Below are positions 13,170 through 14,475 of a DNA stretch of 14,475 nucleotides, piece after piece. The translations under genes were made by a program, and so were the position numbers. Source of the stretch: Bradymonadales bacterium (GTDB lineage Bacteria > Myxococcota > Bradymonadia > REDH01); assembly GCA_947483645.1 (NCBI GenBank), contig CANKLS010000035.1:1-14475 (forward strand), given 5' to 3'. The notes under the pieces are model-generated. The model was not told the origin of the DNA. It ran no database searches and saw only the letters and a list, made by a program, of their open reading frames with translations. Each line of letters starts with the position of its first letter. The stretch's first letter is position 1.

Positions 13170-14475
13170 CCCAAGCCACCTCCCGCATCACCGCCGGCCG
13201 CGCCGACCTCGCCGCCTGGAAGGCCGCACAACCCACCAACTTCCTCCGTGCGGAGCCGCTGCTCGAAGAGACGCTCGCGCTCGTCGCGCCGGAGAGCCTG
13301 ACCCCCGATTTCAGGGCCCGACTCGACGCCCACGGCGCCGCCTGCGCCACCGAGCTCGACGAGGCCGCCGCAGTCAACAACCGCCCTTGGAACCTCCCCC
13401 GCCTCGAACGCTTCGACGCGATCGGAAACCGCACCGAAGAGATCGAGAACCACCCGAGCTACCATGTCGCCGGCCGCGTCATCTACGAGTCGGGGCTCAT
13501 GGGCGAACTCGCCCACGAGGGTGGACTGGTTCGCAGCCTCGCCCTCTTTGCCCTCTCCTCCATGTGCGGCGAGGCGGCCCATAACTGCCCCGTGGCCTGC
13601 ACCGCCGGCATCATCTCCTCGCTCTCTGCCGTCGGCTCGCCCGAGCTCCGCGCCGCCTACCTTCCCGGCCTCCTCTCCCGCTCCTACGCGACCCGACTCG
13701 ACGGCGCCCAGTTCCTCACCGAGGTCCAGGGCGGCAGCGACGTCGGCGCAGGCGACACACGCGCCCTCCCGCTCGCAGACGGCAGCTTCGCCATCCACGG
13801 CGAGAAGTGGTTCTGCAGCAACGCAGGCGCCGACCTCATCCTCATGACCGCACGCTACCCCGACGGCCCCGAAGGAACCGCCGGACTCGGCCTCTTCCTC
13901 GTCGCCAAGACCCTCCCCGGCGGAGCACTCAACCACTTCGTTATCCGCCGCCTCAAAGACAAACTCGGCACCCGCTCCATGCCGAGCGGCGAGATCGATT
14001 TCCAGGGCGCCATCGCCCACAGCGTCGGCCCGCTCCGCGACGGCTTCAAGACCGTCATGCGCTACGTCATCAACCTCTCGCGCATCTACAACGCCATCGC
14101 CGTGACCGGCGCGGCTCTCCGCGCCGCCTCGGTCGCAGCCTCCTATGCCCGCCACCGCCGCGCCTTCGGCGGCCCCATCGCCGAGTATGCCTCCGTCATC
14201 GACCTGGTCGCCGCGATGCGTTCCGACGCAGCCGCATCGCTCGTCGCAACGCTCGCCCTCGCCCCTACTGCAGAGCGCGCCATGCGGGGCACGGCAACGC
14301 CCGACGAGCAGGCCTTCGTCCGCTTCGCCACCAACCTCAACAAGGTGGTGACCGCGCGACTCGCCGTCGAGACCACCCTCCGCGGCATCGAGACCCTCGG
14401 CGGCAACGGCGCCATCGAGAGCTTCTCCATCCTGCCCCGCCTCCACCGCGACATGATCGTCTGCGAGAACTGGGA
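13166..14475 (+). CDS. AidB-like acyl-CoA dehydrogenase family flavoprotein, 3' end outside the window
   Basis: 436 complete codons are visible and the frame is open at the right edge. ATG 13166 overlaps the P450 stop (ATGA). Similarity to E. coli AidB is seen along the whole length: RFDAIGNRTEEIENHPSYH (82-100), FLTEVQGGSDVGAGDTRA (183-200) at the flavin site, GEKWFCSNAGADLILMTAR (212-230), LKDKLGTRSMPSGEIDFQ (263-280), and GIETLGGNGAIESF (407-420) followed by PRLHRDMIVCENW. These are FAD and substrate-domain motifs of acyl-CoA dehydrogenases. AidB clade members bind FAD tightly; some act on branched acyl-CoAs and E. coli AidB binds DNA. Whether the AidB-specific C-terminal domain is present lies beyond the edge. 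Pairing with a P450 suggests joint oxidation of one lipid-like substrate, by inference. Confidence 0.9.
   Translation, partial: MTQATSRITAGRADLAAWKAAQPTNFLRAEPLLEETLALVAPESLTPDFRARLDAHGAACATELDEAAAVNNRPWNLPRLERFDAIGNRTEEIENHPSYHVAGRVIYESGLMGELAHEGGLVRSLALFALSSMCGEAAHNCPVACTAGIISSLSAVGSPELRAAYLPGLLSRSYATRLDGAQFLTEVQGGSDVGAGDTRALPLADGSFAIHGEKWFCSNAGADLILMTARYPDGPEGTAGLGLFLVAKTLPGGALNHFVIRRLKDKLGTRSMPSGEIDFQGAIAHSVGPLRDGFKTVMRYVINLSRIYNAIAVTGAALRAASVAASYARHRRAFGGPIAEYASVIDLVAAMRSDAAASLVATLALAPTAERAMRGTATPDEQAFVRFATNLNKVVTARLAVETTLRGIETLGGNGAIESFSILPRLHRDMIVCENW

Noticed and set aside
12032..14446. Long minus-strand open frame (804 codons) antisense to the P450 and dehydrogenase genes
   Set aside because: The translation is low-complexity, Gly/Glu/Ala/Arg-rich and matches no family. 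The plus-strand genes carry clear P450 and ACAD motifs. Such shadows are expected in GC-rich coding DNA.
1..14475. CRISPR array, tRNA/rRNA genes, insertion sequences or phage genes
   Set aside because: No regularly spaced repeats, cloverleaf with CCA-type end, rRNA motif, transposase or terminal inverted repeats were seen on either strand.

Overview
The window is GC-rich bacterial DNA. It is tightly packed: no stretch above about 170 bases lacks a gene, and most neighbouring genes overlap or nearly touch. The best guess for the host is a member of the Myxococcota/Bradymonadales-type former deltaproteobacteria. This rests on general look only: high GC, lipoproteins with long Ser/Asp/Thr/Gly spacers, a LysM murein peptidase, twin cyclic-nucleotide-domain proteins and a P450 next to an AidB-type dehydrogenase. 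No rRNA, tRNA, CRISPR, insertion sequence or phage gene was seen.

Layout from left to right. (1) The 3' end of mnmG overlaps a PUA-less RlmI/RlmK-type RNA methyltransferase with a basic tail. This gene meets, tail to tail, a degenerate CAP-like lipoprotein gene on the other strand. (2) A divergent intergenic stretch leads to a six-repeat S1-domain protein. (3) Three minus-strand genes follow: an exported protein of unknown function, miaE (tRNA hydroxylase), and, behind its own candidate promoter/operator, a TetR-family regulator. (4) Two tandem cNMP-binding-domain proteins lie on the plus strand. (5) A coupled four-gene minus-strand operon reads bolA, a large GNAT-type acyltransferase, a LysM plus M74 (MepA-like) murein endopeptidase, and a lipoprotein. 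Every junction is a stop/start overlap or a 1-base gap. (6) Divergent from bolA, a cytochrome P450 and an AidB-like acyl-CoA dehydrogenase share an ATGA junction. The dehydrogenase runs off the right edge.

Two themes stand out. The left half is rich in RNA and translation functions: MnmG and MiaE act on tRNA, the methyltransferase probably acts on rRNA, and the S1 protein binds mRNA. The right half is about the cell envelope and oxidative lipid-type chemistry. The bolA operon is the most system-like unit, because it physically couples a morphology/stress regulator to a murein hydrolase, an acyltransferase and a surface lipoprotein. Nothing in the window is clearly a new defence or mobile system. 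The most useful leads are the bolA envelope operon, the P450/dehydrogenase pair, the tetR operator and several homologues that lack key family residues.
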